The notes under the pieces are model-generated. The model did no database searches. It was not told the DNA's origin and saw only the letters and a list, made by a program, of their open reading frames with translations. From assembly GCA_963769115.1 (NCBI GenBank), contig CAVYKN010000006.1, positions 124,001 through 188,000 of the forward strand: 64,000 nucleotides of DNA, in the 5' to 3' direction. Position numbers and translations under genes: made by a program. Positions 24,776 through 34,703 of this stretch are shown in pieces. The DNA is from DASTFY01 sp963769115 (lineage in GTDB: Bacteria; Actinomycetota; Acidimicrobiia; Acidimicrobiales; Ilumatobacteraceae). Every line of letters begins with the position of its first letter. Positions within the stretch are counted from its first letter, which is position 1.

Positions 24776-25975
24776 TCAATCCGGCAGGACGGGCATGGCC
24801 GGTCCCAGCTCACGGCCCAGGAGGGCGGCCCGCTTGACGACCCCCGAGCCGAAGCGCTCCCGCAGGTCGTCGAGGGCGGCGTCCAGGCCGGCGAGGGCGT
24901 GGCGATCGAAGGGCAGGGTGAGTTGGATGGCGTCGGCATCGTCGAGGTTGGAGAGCGCGACGCCGATCAGCGTCAACCCGCGATCGCGGATGAGGGGCAT
25001 GGCGGCCGTCAACAGCGAACGGGCGGTCACGCTGATCGTCTGGGTGTGCGCGGTCGGCCGCGAGAGGGTGTGGGAGCGGGTGGCGCGGGCGAAGTCGTCG
25101 AAGCGGAGCCGCAGCACGATCGTGCGGGCCAGCCGCTCGCCCTTGCGCAGCCGTCCGGCCACCCGGTCGCAGAGGGCGTCGAGGATGGACCCCAGCTCGG
25201 ACTCGGGCCGGGCCCGGCGTCCCAACGCCCGCTGCGAGCCCATGGACCTCCGCCTCCGCCCGGCCTGGACCGGGCGAGGGTCGCGGTGGTGAGCGAGGGC
25301 GTGGAGGTGCCGGCCGGCCGCGGGACCGAGGATCGAGACGAGGGCCGCCTCGGGCAGGCCGGCCACCTCGCCGATCGTGCCGATGCCGCGATCGTGCAGC
25401 TTGCCGGCCGTGATCGGGCCCACCCCCCAGAGGCGCTCCACCGGGAGCGGGTGGAGGAAGGCCAGCTCCTCGCCCACCGGCACGTGGAGCAGCCCGTCCG
25501 GCTTGGCCACCGCGCTGGCCACCTTGGCCAGGAACTTCGAGCTGGCGACGCCGACGGTGATCGGGAGCCCGACCTCGTCCCGGACCCGGTGGCGCAGCCG
25601 GTCCGCGATCTCGACCGGTTCGCCGGACACTCGGCGCAGACCTCCGACGTCGAGGAACGCCTCGTCGATCGAGATGCCTTCGACGATCGGCGTGGTCCGC
25701 GCGAACACGTCGAACACGGCCCGGCTGGCGTCTGTGTAAGCGTCCATCCGCGGGTCGACGGCGACCAGCCACGGGCACAGGCTGCGGGCCTGCGCCCCGC
25801 CCATGGCGCCGCGGATCCCGAAGGCTCTGGCCTCGTAGCTGGCGGCCAGCACCACACCGTGGCCGACCACCATCGGCCGCCCCCGCAACCGCGGGTCGTC
25901 CCGTTGCTCCACCGACGCGAAGAAGGCGTCCAGGTCGGCGTGGAGGATGGTGGCCTCGCTGCGCGACATGGACAT
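24776..25975 (-). CDS. dinB: DNA polymerase IV (Y family)
   Basis: 399 residues. Catalytic carboxylates: LHADLDAFFASVEQRDDP and EGISIDEAFLDVGGLRR. The helix-hairpin-helix thumb region is LWGVGPITAGKLHDRGIGTI. The little-finger domain ends LTLPFD, resembling a beta-clamp-binding QLxLPF motif (here QLTLPF). It bypasses DNA lesions with low fidelity. The start is ATG 25975 (MSMSRSEATILHADLD). A GAAC-N4-GTTC SOS box begins 6 bases upstream of that ATG, so expression is presumably LexA-repressed and damage-induced. Confidence 0.95.
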   Translation of the reverse strand: MSMSRSEATILHADLDAFFASVEQRDDPRLRGRPMVVGHGVVLAASYEARAFGIRGAMGGAQARSLCPWLVAVDPRMDAYTDASRAVFDVFARTTPIVEGISIDEAFLDVGGLRRVSGEPVEIADRLRHRVRDEVGLPITVGVASSKFLAKVASAVAKPDGLLHVPVGEELAFLHPLPVERLWGVGPITAGKLHDRGIGTIGEVAGLPEAALVSILGPAAGRHLHALAHHRDPRPVQAGRRRRSMGSQRALGRRARPESELGSILDALCDRVAGRLRKGERLARTIVLRLRFDDFARATRSHTLSRPTAHTQTISVTARSLLTAAMPLIRDRGLTLIGVALSNLDDADAIQLTLPFDRHALAGLDAALDDLRERFGSGVVKRAALLGRELGPAMPVLPD

Positions 25976-25981
25976 CGGCAC

Positions 25982-25993
25982 GAACACATGTTC
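25982..25993 (-). promoter_or_regulatory. LexA SOS box of dinB
   Basis: GAACACATGTTC is a perfect GAAC-N4-GTTC palindrome, the LexA site of actinobacteria and Bacillus. It is flanked by C on one side and C on the other, against the fuller CGAAC...GTTCG. It lies immediately before the dinB start codon, where bound LexA would block initiation. Confidence 0.85.
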
Positions 25994-26028
25994 CCATACA
26001 CCAGGTGGCTTCGCCACCCCGAATGAAG

Positions 26029-27846
26029 TCAGACGGACCAGATCAGCGGGATGTAGAAGACGACGAGCACGCCGTAGAGCGCCAGGATCGGGAGCCCGAA
26101 CTTCGGGTAGTCGGCGAACTTGTACGCCCCGGGCTCCATGACCATGAGGTTGGCGGGGGTGGACACCGGGGTCAGGACGGCGGCCGCGCACGAGACCGAG
26201 ACGGCGAGCAGGACGGGCTTGGGCGAGACGTTCATCTCCGCAGCCGCGGAGAGGGCGATCGGGATGACGATCAGCGCCGTGGCGGTGTTGCTGATCATGG
26301 CGCCGAACACGACGCAGATCACGAAGACCCCGAACAAGAGCAGCGAGGAGCCACCACCGCCGACGATGTCGACGAGGCGCTCGGCGACCTCACCGGCCGC
26401 GCCGCTCACCTGCATTGCCGTCGACACGGGGATCATCGCGGCGACCAGCACGACGGTCGTCCACGCGATGCCCCGGTAGGCCTGGGGGACCGACAGGACC
26501 TTGAGCAGGATGATCGCGCCGACGGCGAGCAGGCCGGCCACCGCCGCCGGCACGAGCCCGCTGGCCAGCAGCAGGACCATCCCACCGGTGATGACCAGGG
26601 TCTCGATGGCCTTCGGGCCCAGGGGGACGGCCTGTGCCCGCACCGCGGAGGGCTGGTGCACAGCGATCACGTCCCGGTCGGCGTCGACCTCGCGGTCGAG
26701 GTCCTGCCAGGCACCCTGCACGAGCAGCGTGTCCCCAACGGCGATCTCCGCCTTCTCGGCACCGAGGTCGGTCCCCTTGCGCTGGACGGCGAGGATCACG
26801 AGGTCCCCGCTGTCGGTCACCATGCCCGGGAAGACGGTGGCCCCGATGAGGCCGGAACGCGGCGGGATCACCAGCTCCGCCACACCGACCCGGTGACCGA
26901 ACAGTTCCCCGTCGGTGGTGAACGGCTCCGGATCGAGGCGCAGCCCGGCGGTGGTCACGAGCTGCTGGACGGTCTCGAGCGGGCCGCGCACGATGACGGT
27001 CGACCCCGCCGCGATCGTCCCGACGCGCGCCGGCAGCGTCTCGCCGGGATGCTGGACGCCCACCAGCTCCACCTCGCCGATGAGGCCCGCCTCGAACGTC
27101 TCGACGGTCTCGCCGACGACAGGGCAGCCATCCGGGACCGTGAGGCGGAACACTCGCTGATCCATCAGGTACTGCCGGCTCAGGGTGCGGGCGTGCGCGC
27201 TCAGGTCCGGGGGGAGGCTGGCCGGCGATCGCTTCGGGAGGAGCCTCGGTCCGAGGACCACGGCGATGATGATCGTCCCGACCACGAGCGGGACGCCGAC
27301 GAGCGCGAACTCGAAGTACCCGAAGCTGCCGGTGCCCGCCTCGTAGGCCGCTTCCGAGACCAGCACGTTCACCGGCGTGCCCGTCAGGGCGAGCTGCGAA
27401 CCGGCATGCGCGGCGAACGCCATCGGCAGCAGCAGTTGCGACGTGGCCTGCCGCTGGCGCACCGCGGTGACGACGACCATGGGGAGCAGCGCGGCGACGG
27501 CGCCGTTCACGCTGATGATGGCCGTGAGGCCCGCCGCGAACAGCATCGTGAAGACGACGAGCCGGCGCGGGTTGTCACCGGCCAGCGCGGTGAGGCGCTG
27601 GCCCGCCCAGGCCGTGACCCCCGTGGAGTCGAGGGCCGCGCTGACCACGAAGAGCGAGGCGATGAAGACCACCGTGGGGTCTCCGAAGCCCTCCAGGGCC
27701 TGGTTGATGTCGATGACGCCGGCGGCCAGCAGGGTGAGCGACGCCCCGAGCGCGACCATCTCCACCGGCAGCCGGTTCCAGATGAAGAGGACGACCGTGA
27801 CGCCGAGGACGCCGAGGACGACCGTGATCTCGTTGATCTCGTTCAC
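26029..27846 (-). CDS. SLC13/DASS-family permease with two TrkA_C domains
   Basis: 605 residues. Membrane helices occupy roughly 1-190 and 390-605; between them are two RCK_C (TrkA_C) modules (FRLTVPDGCPVVGETVETFE and AELVIPPRSGLIGATVFPGM). Typical SLC13 signatures: GFGDPTVVFIASLFVVSAAL and LLAVSVSCAAAVLTPVSTPA. Members carry dicarboxylates, sulfate or other anions with Na+; this TrkA_C-containing layout is common in sulfate/sulfonate-type members, but the substrate is not determinable. The start is 27846. Confidence 0.92.
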   Translation of the reverse strand: MNEINEITVVLGVLGVTVVLFIWNRLPVEMVALGASLTLLAAGVIDINQALEGFGDPTVVFIASLFVVSAALDSTGVTAWAGQRLTALAGDNPRRLVVFTMLFAAGLTAIISVNGAVAALLPMVVVTAVRQRQATSQLLLPMAFAAHAGSQLALTGTPVNVLVSEAAYEAGTGSFGYFEFALVGVPLVVGTIIIAVVLGPRLLPKRSPASLPPDLSAHARTLSRQYLMDQRVFRLTVPDGCPVVGETVETFEAGLIGEVELVGVQHPGETLPARVGTIAAGSTVIVRGPLETVQQLVTTAGLRLDPEPFTTDGELFGHRVGVAELVIPPRSGLIGATVFPGMVTDSGDLVILAVQRKGTDLGAEKAEIAVGDTLLVQGAWQDLDREVDADRDVIAVHQPSAVRAQAVPLGPKAIETLVITGGMVLLLASGLVPAAVAGLLAVGAIILLKVLSVPQAYRGIAWTTVVLVAAMIPVSTAMQVSGAAGEVAERLVDIVGGGGSSLLLFGVFVICVVFGAMISNTATALIVIPIALSAAAEMNVSPKPVLLAVSVSCAAAVLTPVSTPANLMVMEPGAYKFADYPKFGLPILALYGVLVVFYIPLIWSV

Positions 27847-27919
27847 GGCGCAACGACCTGGTTCACGCGGCGACCATAGCGACGGGCCTGCGACCGCCGC
27901 CGGAGTGGTGCAGGGACGT

Positions 27920-28051
27920 TCAGAGCTTGATGGGCGAGTCCGGCCCGAGCGGGATGCCGGGCAGGAACCAGGCCGCGTAGAGCACGATCCACGCCACCAG
28001 GATGACCAGGGCGTAGGGGATCATCAGGGCGACCACACCCCAGCCAGGCAT
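27920..28051 (-). CDS. 43-residue membrane microprotein resembling the AbgT C-terminus
   Basis: A single hydrophobic helix (ALMIPYALVILVAWIVLYAA) followed by WFLPGIPLGPDSPIKL. The Pro-Leu-Gly-Pro end after a Trp-rich last helix resembles the final helix of AbgT-family (p-aminobenzoyl-glutamate) transporters. No upstream membrane region exists: the divergent nhaA starts 27 bases away. It is therefore either a free-standing small protein or a remnant. It was too short for routine gene finding; the resemblance is from memory and unproven. Confidence 0.5.
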   Translation of the reverse strand: MPGWGVVALMIPYALVILVAWIVLYAAWFLPGIPLGPDSPIKL

Positions 28052-28077
28052 GCTTAGCAAACCTACGATCAGCCGCC

Positions 28078-29383
28078 ATGGCCGAACGCGACACGAGCCC
28101 GGCCAGCGGGCCCGTGGTCCTCCGGCCGCTCGTCGACTTCCTCCACACCGAGGCCGCCGGCGGCATCGTGCTGTTGGCGGCCACCGCCGTCGCGCTGCTC
28201 TGGGCCAACTCGCCGTTCCAGGACTCGTACACCGAGCTCTGGCACACCCACCTGTCGATCACCCTCGGCGACCACACGTTGGACATGGATCTGCAGGAGT
28301 GGGTCAACGACGGGTTGATGACCGTCTTCTTCTTCGTCGTCGGCCTCGAGATCAAGCGGGAACTGGTCGAGGGCGAGTTGCGGGAGCCTCGCCGGGCCGC
28401 CATGCCCGCCATCGCCGCGCTCGGGGGCATGGCCGTGCCGGCGCTCATCTACACCGCGGTCAACCTCGGCGGTGACGGCGCCGACGGTTGGGGCATCCCC
28501 ATGGCCACCGACATCGCCATGGCCGTCGGGGTCCTCAGCCTCCTCAGCCGGCGCGTGCCCTCCACGCTGAAGCTGTTCCTGCTGGCCCTCGCCATCGTGG
28601 ACGACATCGGGGCGATCGTCGTCATCGCCGTCTTCTACTCGTCGGGCATCGAACCGGCCGCCCTCGGCCTCGCCGCCCTCCTCGTCGTGGTCGTGGCCGT
28701 GACGCGCTGGGCCGGGGTCCGGCACCTGGGCGTCTATCTCGTGCTCGGCCTGGCGCTCTGGCTGGCCGTGGAGGAGTCGGGCGTGCACGCCACGCTCGTC
28801 GGCGTCGATCCTCGGGCTGATGGCCCCGACGCGCCCGATCCGGCAGCGCCAGCTCATCGACGCCGACGCGCTGACCGACCTCTCGTCGGCCGGCGCCGCC
28901 CACGAGACCGCGGTCATGGCGCGCGAGTCCGTCTCGGTGGTGGAGTGGCTGGAGCACCTCCTCCACCCGTGGACGAGCTTCGTCATCCTTCCGCTCTTCG
29001 CGCTGGCCAACGCCGGCATCCCGCTGTCCAGCGAGGCGCTGTCCGACGCCGCGTCATCCCCGATCACGCTCGGCGTGGTGCTCGGCCTCGTCGTCGGCAA
29101 GCTCGTGGGCGTCACGGTGTTCACGTGGCTCGGCGCGCGGCTGGGCCTCGGCGTGTTGCCCGCGGGTGCGACGTGGCGGGGCATCGTGGGCGTCGCCGCG
29201 CTGGCCGGCATCGGCTTCACCGTGTCGATCTTCATCACCAGCCTGGCCTTCACGGACCCCGCACTGCAGAACGAGGCCAAGGTCGGCATCCTCGTCGCGT
29301 CCGTCCTCGCCGCCGGCGTGGGTTCGCTGATCCTCGTCCGTTCCGCGAGCACCCCGGACGAGGCGGGTGCGCCCGAGGCCTGA
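28078..29383 (+). CDS. nhaA: Na+/H+ antiporter NhaA, one frameshift
   Basis: About 434 residues. Signatures: GGIVLLAATAVALLWANSPF, VNDGLMTVFFFVVGLEIKRE, the ATDIAMAVGVLSLL helix and LALAIVDDIGAIVVIAVFY with the paired Asp essential for transport, then GIGFTVSIFITSLAF. An extra C at 28806 breaks the frame; removing it joins HATLVGV to ILGLMAPTRPIR. It exports Na+ in exchange for protons. TACGAT ends 8 bases before the ATG, so a leaderless mRNA is likely. Confidence 0.95.
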
Positions 29384-29398
29384 CGCCCGCCTCGCCGC

Positions 29399-30853
29399 TC
29401 AGCTGGTCGCCGTCGCCGTGGCGGATGAGAAGCGCGCCTGGTGTGTGCGGGCGGTGGACTCGGCGCGGGCTGCGGCCGCCTCGTCGTCCATGGCCCGTAG
29501 CCACCGGGCCCGCTGGATCCAGCCGTAGACACTGGACTCCCGCAGGCTGAGACGCTCCGCGATCAACGTCCGCGCCAGCGACATCTGACCCGACCGGAGC
29601 GCGGAGTCCAGCAGCGTCCGTTGCAGTGCGTCGCGTTGCGCGTGCGAGCCGCCGAAGCGGTTGAGGACCAGGCGGATGGGCTCCAGCTCCCGGACCACGT
29701 CGTCGTGACGGCCCTCGCTCCAGGCGAGGACCGCCCGGCAGGCGGGCAGACCGATCTCGGCCGTCATGGCGATGTTGGTGCCGGGACCGGGCACGCGGAC
29801 GTAGGTCTCGAGGCGATCGATGGCACGGCGGGCGTCTGCCACCCGTCCTGCGCCGACCAGCGCTATCACGCCGTGCAGGTCGTTGAACGCGTACCACCGC
29901 TCGCCCTCCAGCCGGGACGCCCACGCGTCGGCGAGCACGGCCCAGCGGTCGCCGACGTCGTGGCCGTCGAGGTTCAGGCGCCAGAGCAGGGCACTGGCGT
30001 CGAGCATCTCGATGGGCACCCCTGCGGACCTCGCGTTGTGGATCTGGGTGTCGTAGATGACCAGGGCCTCGCCGGTCGCGCCGGCCTCCAGGTGGTACAG
30101 GGCGAGGTGCCACCAGTTGTGGACGGTGAAGAGGTTGCCCGAGCCCCAGTCCCCGGTCCGGGTGAGCAGGAACCGCAGGCCCTCGTCGACCCGTCCCTGC
30201 ATCTCATAGGTGTGCACGACGGCGTGGATCGCCCACACGTCGTCCGGGTTGGCAGCCACCGCCTCCAGCCCGGCCCTCTCCGACAGGTCGTAGTGGCCGG
30301 ACTCCTCGAGACCGAAGGCCTGCATGCCCCGGACGAAGGCGAGATGGGGGTGGCTCGGATCCAGCTCGGGCAGGCTGCGGCCCGGCCGGTCGCGCAGGTT
30401 GCGGGCGTCGCCCAGGAAGAAGTCGAGCTGGTGCCCGAGGGCCAAGGCCAACAGGTCGGCGGGCCAACGCGCGAGTAGGGCGTCGAGCGTCCGTGACGCT
30501 CCGAGCCAGTCGCCGTCGAGCCACTGGCCCACGGCGAGCGTGTGCATGGCCTCCCGCTCGTTGGTCCGCAGCAAGGCCATCGCGGCGTGCGCGTCGCGAG
30601 CAGTCGGCAGATCGGGCGTGTCCGTGCTCATGAGGCTCAGGTAGGCCATGAGTGCGTGGGCCATGGGCAGACCGGGTTGGTCGGCGACGAGGGCGACGGC
30701 CTGGTCCACGACGTCGGGGTGGAAGCGCAGGAGCCGGTCGATGGCGCGGTCGTAGGCCTCGACGGCTTCGGCCGATCCGGTGGTCGGGTTGCCGTGCTCG
30801 TCGCGGCGAGCTGAACCTGCCCCGGCGGGGTTCACGGTGGTCATGGTGCGCAT
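29399..30853 (-). CDS. TPR-repeat protein (StaR-like)
   Basis: 484 residues of helical repeats with TPR periodicity, such as GLPMAHALMAYLSLMS, DPSHPHLAFVRGMQAFGLEE, ERAGLEAVAANPDDVWAIHA and VVHTYEMQGRVDEGLRFL. The pattern corresponds to the StaR-like TPR family annotated as regulators or scaffolds. No DNA-binding or enzymatic domain is visible. The start is ATG 30853 (or 30844). It has no clear operon partner. Confidence 0.8.
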   Translation of the reverse strand: MRTMTTVNPAGAGSARRDEHGNPTTGSAEAVEAYDRAIDRLLRFHPDVVDQAVALVADQPGLPMAHALMAYLSLMSTDTPDLPTARDAHAAMALLRTNEREAMHTLAVGQWLDGDWLGASRTLDALLARWPADLLALALGHQLDFFLGDARNLRDRPGRSLPELDPSHPHLAFVRGMQAFGLEESGHYDLSERAGLEAVAANPDDVWAIHAVVHTYEMQGRVDEGLRFLLTRTGDWGSGNLFTVHNWWHLALYHLEAGATGEALVIYDTQIHNARSAGVPIEMLDASALLWRLNLDGHDVGDRWAVLADAWASRLEGERWYAFNDLHGVIALVGAGRVADARRAIDRLETYVRVPGPGTNIAMTAEIGLPACRAVLAWSEGRHDDVVRELEPIRLVLNRFGGSHAQRDALQRTLLDSALRSGQMSLARTLIAERLSLRESSVYGWIQRARWLRAMDDEAAAARAESTARTHQARFSSATATATS

Positions 30854-30908
30854 TGTCTGCTCCTCGATGGTGCCCTGACCGGTACGTCGCGATGGGCGCC
30901 GCGGTTCG

Positions 30909-32477
30909 CTAGGAGCAGACGGTGCCCTCAGCGGGAACGGTGAGGTCGACGAGGTAGCGGTCCACGACGTCGGTGGAGCACTGGTTGAGGCCGTAGCCGG
31001 TGTGCCGGAAGCCGTCGACGGTGAGCAGGACGCCCTCCTCGAGGTCGTCGGCCAGCGCCCGGGAGGTCTCGATCGGCGTGATGGGGTCGCCGGTCGTGCC
31101 GACCACGAGGACCGGCCCGGCCCCCGCGGCCGTCAGGCGCAGCGGCGCGCTCCCGAGGCGGGCGGGCCACCGCGCGCAGGCGTAGTTGTATCCGAAGCCC
31201 ACGCCCATGTGCGGCGCGGCGCGACGGATGCGGGCGTCGAGCGCCGGGAAGTCCGCAGTGTCGGAGGGACCTGGATCGTCGAGGCAGCCGATGGAGACAA
31301 AGGCCTCGATGGCGTTGGAGAACGTCCCGTCGGAGGCGCGGCGGACGTAACCGTCGTACAGCGCGTAGAGGCGGTCGACGTCCCCGTCGCGCGCGTCGGC
31401 GAGGGCGCGGTAGAGGTCGTTCCAGCGCGACGGGTCGCGAAGAGCGGCGACGGTGGCGTAGAAGAGCAGGCGCGGGCCGGCCGGCGGTCGGCCCGACGGG
31501 CCGGGCACGGGCGCGGCGTCGAGCGCCGCGGCCAGCGCTTCGTAGGCCGCCACCGGGTTGCCGTCGCTGTAGAAGGGACATCCGGGATCGGCGGCGCACG
31601 ACTGCATCGCCGTCAGGAAGCCCCGCTCGAGGGCGGCGGCCTGGGCGGTCTCGTCCGCCTCCCAGCCGTCGTTGGGGTTGGCGGCGCCGTCCAGCACCGC
31701 GGCGCGGACCGTGTCGGGGAACATGGTCGCCCACGTGCCGCCCAGCTCGCTGCCGTAGCTGAAACCGAAGTAGCTGAGCTGCTCCTCGCCCAGCGCCCGG
31801 CGCAGGCTGTCCATGTCCTGGGCGTTGGCCTGCGTCGACAGGTAGGGCAGCAGCGGGCCGCTGCGGGCCGAGCAACCGGCCACCAGCACCGCGTCGACGG
31901 CGGCGAGCTGCTCCAGCTCCCCGGGTGCGTCAGGCGTCGGGTCGGTGGAGATGAGGAACGGATCGAGGTCGTCGACGCAGTCGACCGGCGACGACCGGCC
32001 GGTCCCCCGAGGATCAAAACCGACGATGTCGAAGCGGTCGCGCAGCTCGTCCGTGAAGTAGAAGCTGGCCTGCTCGACGAGCACGGTCCCGGCCACGCCC
32101 GGACCACCGGGGTTGACCACCAGCGTGCCGATGCGACGGTCCTGGTCGCGTGCCGGCCGGCGCTGCACGAAGAGATCGACGGTGCCCTTGGTGGGATCGG
32201 CGTGGTCGAGGGGGACGGTCAGGGTGCCGCACTCCAGGCCCTCACCGCAGCCTTCCCAGGCGATCGTGGGCTCGGGGGTGCCGGCGACCGTCGTGGTCGT
32301 CGCCATCGTGGTGGTCGTGGCGAGCGCGGTGGTCGAGGGAGCATCGCTGGTCGTCGTCGACGTGGTGGCGGCGTCCGAGCTCGGGGGTCGTAGGGACAGG
32401 GACGGGCGGTCCGAGTCGGCGCAGGACGCCGCGGCCAGGCCGAGGACGGCCAGGACGCTGATCACTGCACGACGCAC
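30909..32477 (-). CDS. Secreted alpha/beta hydrolase, tripeptidyl aminopeptidase-like (S33) lipoprotein
   Basis: 522 residues. Signal peptide with lipobox (LGLAAASCAD), then a Ser/Thr-rich linker of about 45 residues, as in cell-wall-spanning lipoproteins. Hydrolase core: LVVNPGGPGVAGTVL (oxyanion loop), nucleophile GFSYGSELG, Asp in VGTTGDPITPIE and His in VDGFRHTGYGLN. The family cleaves N-terminal tripeptides or prolyl residues from peptides. TAGCAT lies 6 bases before the GTG on the minus strand: leaderless. Confidence 0.92.
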   Translation of the reverse strand: MRRAVISVLAVLGLAAASCADSDRPSLSLRPPSSDAATTSTTTSDAPSTTALATTTTMATTTTVAGTPEPTIAWEGCGEGLECGTLTVPLDHADPTKGTVDLFVQRRPARDQDRRIGTLVVNPGGPGVAGTVLVEQASFYFTDELRDRFDIVGFDPRGTGRSSPVDCVDDLDPFLISTDPTPDAPGELEQLAAVDAVLVAGCSARSGPLLPYLSTQANAQDMDSLRRALGEEQLSYFGFSYGSELGGTWATMFPDTVRAAVLDGAANPNDGWEADETAQAAALERGFLTAMQSCAADPGCPFYSDGNPVAAYEALAAALDAAPVPGPSGRPPAGPRLLFYATVAALRDPSRWNDLYRALADARDGDVDRLYALYDGYVRRASDGTFSNAIEAFVSIGCLDDPGPSDTADFPALDARIRRAAPHMGVGFGYNYACARWPARLGSAPLRLTAAGAGPVLVVGTTGDPITPIETSRALADDLEEGVLLTVDGFRHTGYGLNQCSTDVVDRYLVDLTVPAEGTVCS

Positions 32478-32565
32478 GGGTCGATGCTACGGCCGGGTCG
32501 GCGATCCCGACCGGGGCACCTCGCCCGGTGGGACGCCTCGGCGACGGCCGTAACCTCCGAGTCAG

Positions 32566-34446
32566 ATGCGGATGGCTCCCCACAGCTTGCGGCCTCGCGA
32601 GGACGAAGAGGCGCTGAAGGACACCGACATCGACCGGCGTGTCCTCGGCCGTGCCTGGGGGTTCGCCCAACCGTTCCGGCGGAGCATCGCCGGGTTCCTC
32701 GCGGCCATCGTGGCCTCCGCCCTCGTGGGGCTCGTCCCGCCCCTGATCTTCCGGCGGATCATCGACGTCGCCATCCCGTCCGGTGACCGCCGGCAGATCT
32801 GGGTGCTCGGCGGGCTGACCGTCGTGGTCGCCCTGGCCGATGCGGCACTGGCCATCGTGCAGCGCTGGTACTCGGCCCGCATCGGCGAGGGGTTGATCTA
32901 CGAGCTGCGCGTCGCTCTGTTCGACAAGGTCCAGCAGATGCCGGTGGCCTTCTTCACCAGGACGCAGACCGGAGCGCTCATAAGCCGGCTCAACAACGAC
33001 GTCGTGGGCGCGCAGACAGCTGCGACCTCGACGTTGGGCTCCGTGGTGTCGAACGTGATCGTGCTGGTCACCACCCTGACGACGATGCTCCTGCTCGAGT
33101 GGAGGCTGACGATCCTGACGCTCGTCGTGCTACCCCTGTTCATCCTCCCGGCCCGCCGCGTGGGCCGGCGGCTGGCGAACATCGCGCGGGAGCAGATGAA
33201 CCTCAACTCCCGCCTGAACACCCAGATGACCGAGCGCTTCAACGTCGCCGGGGCCACGCTCGTCAAGCTGTTCGGTCAGGCTGACGAGGAGCACCGGGAG
33301 TTCGCCCAGCGAGCCTCGAAGGTCCGCGACAACGGCATCCGCTCGGCCATGTACGGCCGGGTGTTCTTCGTCGCCCTCGGGATCGTCGCCGCCGTCGGCG
33401 CGGCCATGATCTACGGCGTCGGGGGTCAGCAGGTCATCAGCGGCACGATCCAGGTGGGGACCCTGGTGGCCATGGCCTCGTACGCCGGGCGCATCTACCA
33501 GCCGCTCACCGGGCTGACCAACGCCCGCGTCGACATCATGAGCTCGCTCGTCAGCTTCGAGCGGGTCTTCGAGGTCCTCGACGCCCCCGTGGCCATCGTC
33601 GACAAGCCGTCGGCGATCGATCTGCCTACGCCGACCGGGCGCATCGAGTTCGACCACGTGTCGTTCCGCTATCCCTCGGCCGACGACGTCACCATCGCCT
33701 CGCTCACCCTGCCCGGCGCCGAGGGACAGGACTCGGACCGGCTGGTGCTGCAGGACGTCGACCTGGTCGTGGAGGCCGGCCAGCTGGTGGCCATCGTCGG
33801 GCCATCGGGCGCCGGCAAGTCCACCCTGGCCGCGCTGATCCCGCGCCTGTACGACGTGACGGGAGGCGCGGTGCGCGTGGACGGCCACGATGTCCGCGAC
33901 CTGACCGGCGAGTCCCTCCGCGCCGCCATCGGCGTGGTCAGTCAGGACCCGCACCTCTTCCACGAGACCATCGGCGACAACCTCCGCTATGCCCGGCCCG
34001 GATCCACGGACGCGGAGCTGGACGCCGCCTGCCGGGCGGCGCAGATCTACGGCACCATCGCCGCCCTGCCCGACGGGTACGACACCGTCGTGGGCGAGCG
34101 CGGCTACCGGCTGTCGGGCGGCGAGAAGCAGCGCCTCGCCATCGCCCGCCTGCTCCTGAAGGACCCCGCCATCATCATCCTGGACGAGGCCACGAGCAGC
34201 CTGGACAACGAGAACGAGGCCGCCGTGCAAGCGGCGCTCGACGCCGCGCTCACGGACCGGACGGCCATCGTCATCGCCCACCGCTTGTCGACCATCCGCA
34301 GCGCAGACCTCATCTGCGTCATCGACGAGGGCCGCATCGTCGAGCGCGGCACCCACGACGAGCTCGTCGCCGCCGGCGGGGTGTACGCGCGTCAGAGCGA
34401 GCTGGCGTTCTTCACGAACGCGGGAGACGCGGCGATCCCGGCCTGA
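32566..34446 (+). CDS. ABC transporter, fused permease/ATPase
   Basis: 626 residues: six-helix exporter membrane domain (about 40-330), then an ATPase with Walker A VGPSGAGKSTLAALIPRLYD, Q-loop VVSQDPHLFHE, signature YRLSGGEKQRLAIARLLL, Walker B AIIILDEATSSLDNENE and the H-loop VIAHRLSTIRSADL. It is a half-transporter of the MsbA/lipid-multidrug type and works as a dimer. No second half-transporter gene lies adjacent, so it is probably a homodimer. TAACCT 9 bases before the ATG suggests a very short leader. Confidence 0.95.
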   Translation: MRMAPHSLRPREDEEALKDTDIDRRVLGRAWGFAQPFRRSIAGFLAAIVASALVGLVPPLIFRRIIDVAIPSGDRRQIWVLGGLTVVVALADAALAIVQRWYSARIGEGLIYELRVALFDKVQQMPVAFFTRTQTGALISRLNNDVVGAQTAATSTLGSVVSNVIVLVTTLTTMLLLEWRLTILTLVVLPLFILPARRVGRRLANIAREQMNLNSRLNTQMTERFNVAGATLVKLFGQADEEHREFAQRASKVRDNGIRSAMYGRVFFVALGIVAAVGAAMIYGVGGQQVISGTIQVGTLVAMASYAGRIYQPLTGLTNARVDIMSSLVSFERVFEVLDAPVAIVDKPSAIDLPTPTGRIEFDHVSFRYPSADDVTIASLTLPGAEGQDSDRLVLQDVDLVVEAGQLVAIVGPSGAGKSTLAALIPRLYDVTGGAVRVDGHDVRDLTGESLRAAIGVVSQDPHLFHETIGDNLRYARPGSTDAELDAACRAAQIYGTIAALPDGYDTVVGERGYRLSGGEKQRLAIARLLLKDPAIIILDEATSSLDNENEAAVQAALDAALTDRTAIVIAHRLSTIRSADLICVIDEGRIVERGTHDELVAAGGVYARQSELAFFTNAGDAAIPA

Positions 34447-34703
34447 CACCGCCTGCCGCCCTGGTTTCCGGGGTCGCTTGTCGGCGAGGACGCAGCTGAC
34501 GCTGGCGGGCCAGGAGGGAGAAGACGTAGCCGGGATTCCGGCGATGGGTGCCGGTCCCAACCCCGCACCGGCGTCACGGCTTCGCCGCTTGCCTGCGTCC
34601 GTCGGGACGAGAACGAGAACAAGCGGCTCCAAACGAAGATCCAGCGATCATCCGGCAACGCCGTGCTCCGGCGGACATCAGCGAGCACGCAACGAGCTGG
34701 GAC
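34447..34703. other. Non-coding gap without recognisable gene
   Basis: About 257 bases between two convergent genes. Short ORFs here have no coding character and I see no RNA motif, apart from the terminator hairpin at its right end. Confidence 0.6.

Noticed and set aside
24344..27879. Long plus-strand ORFs of 560 and 624 residues
   Set aside because: They lie antisense to the sigma factor, dinB and the SLC13 gene; their composition is that of GC-rich shadow frames without domains.
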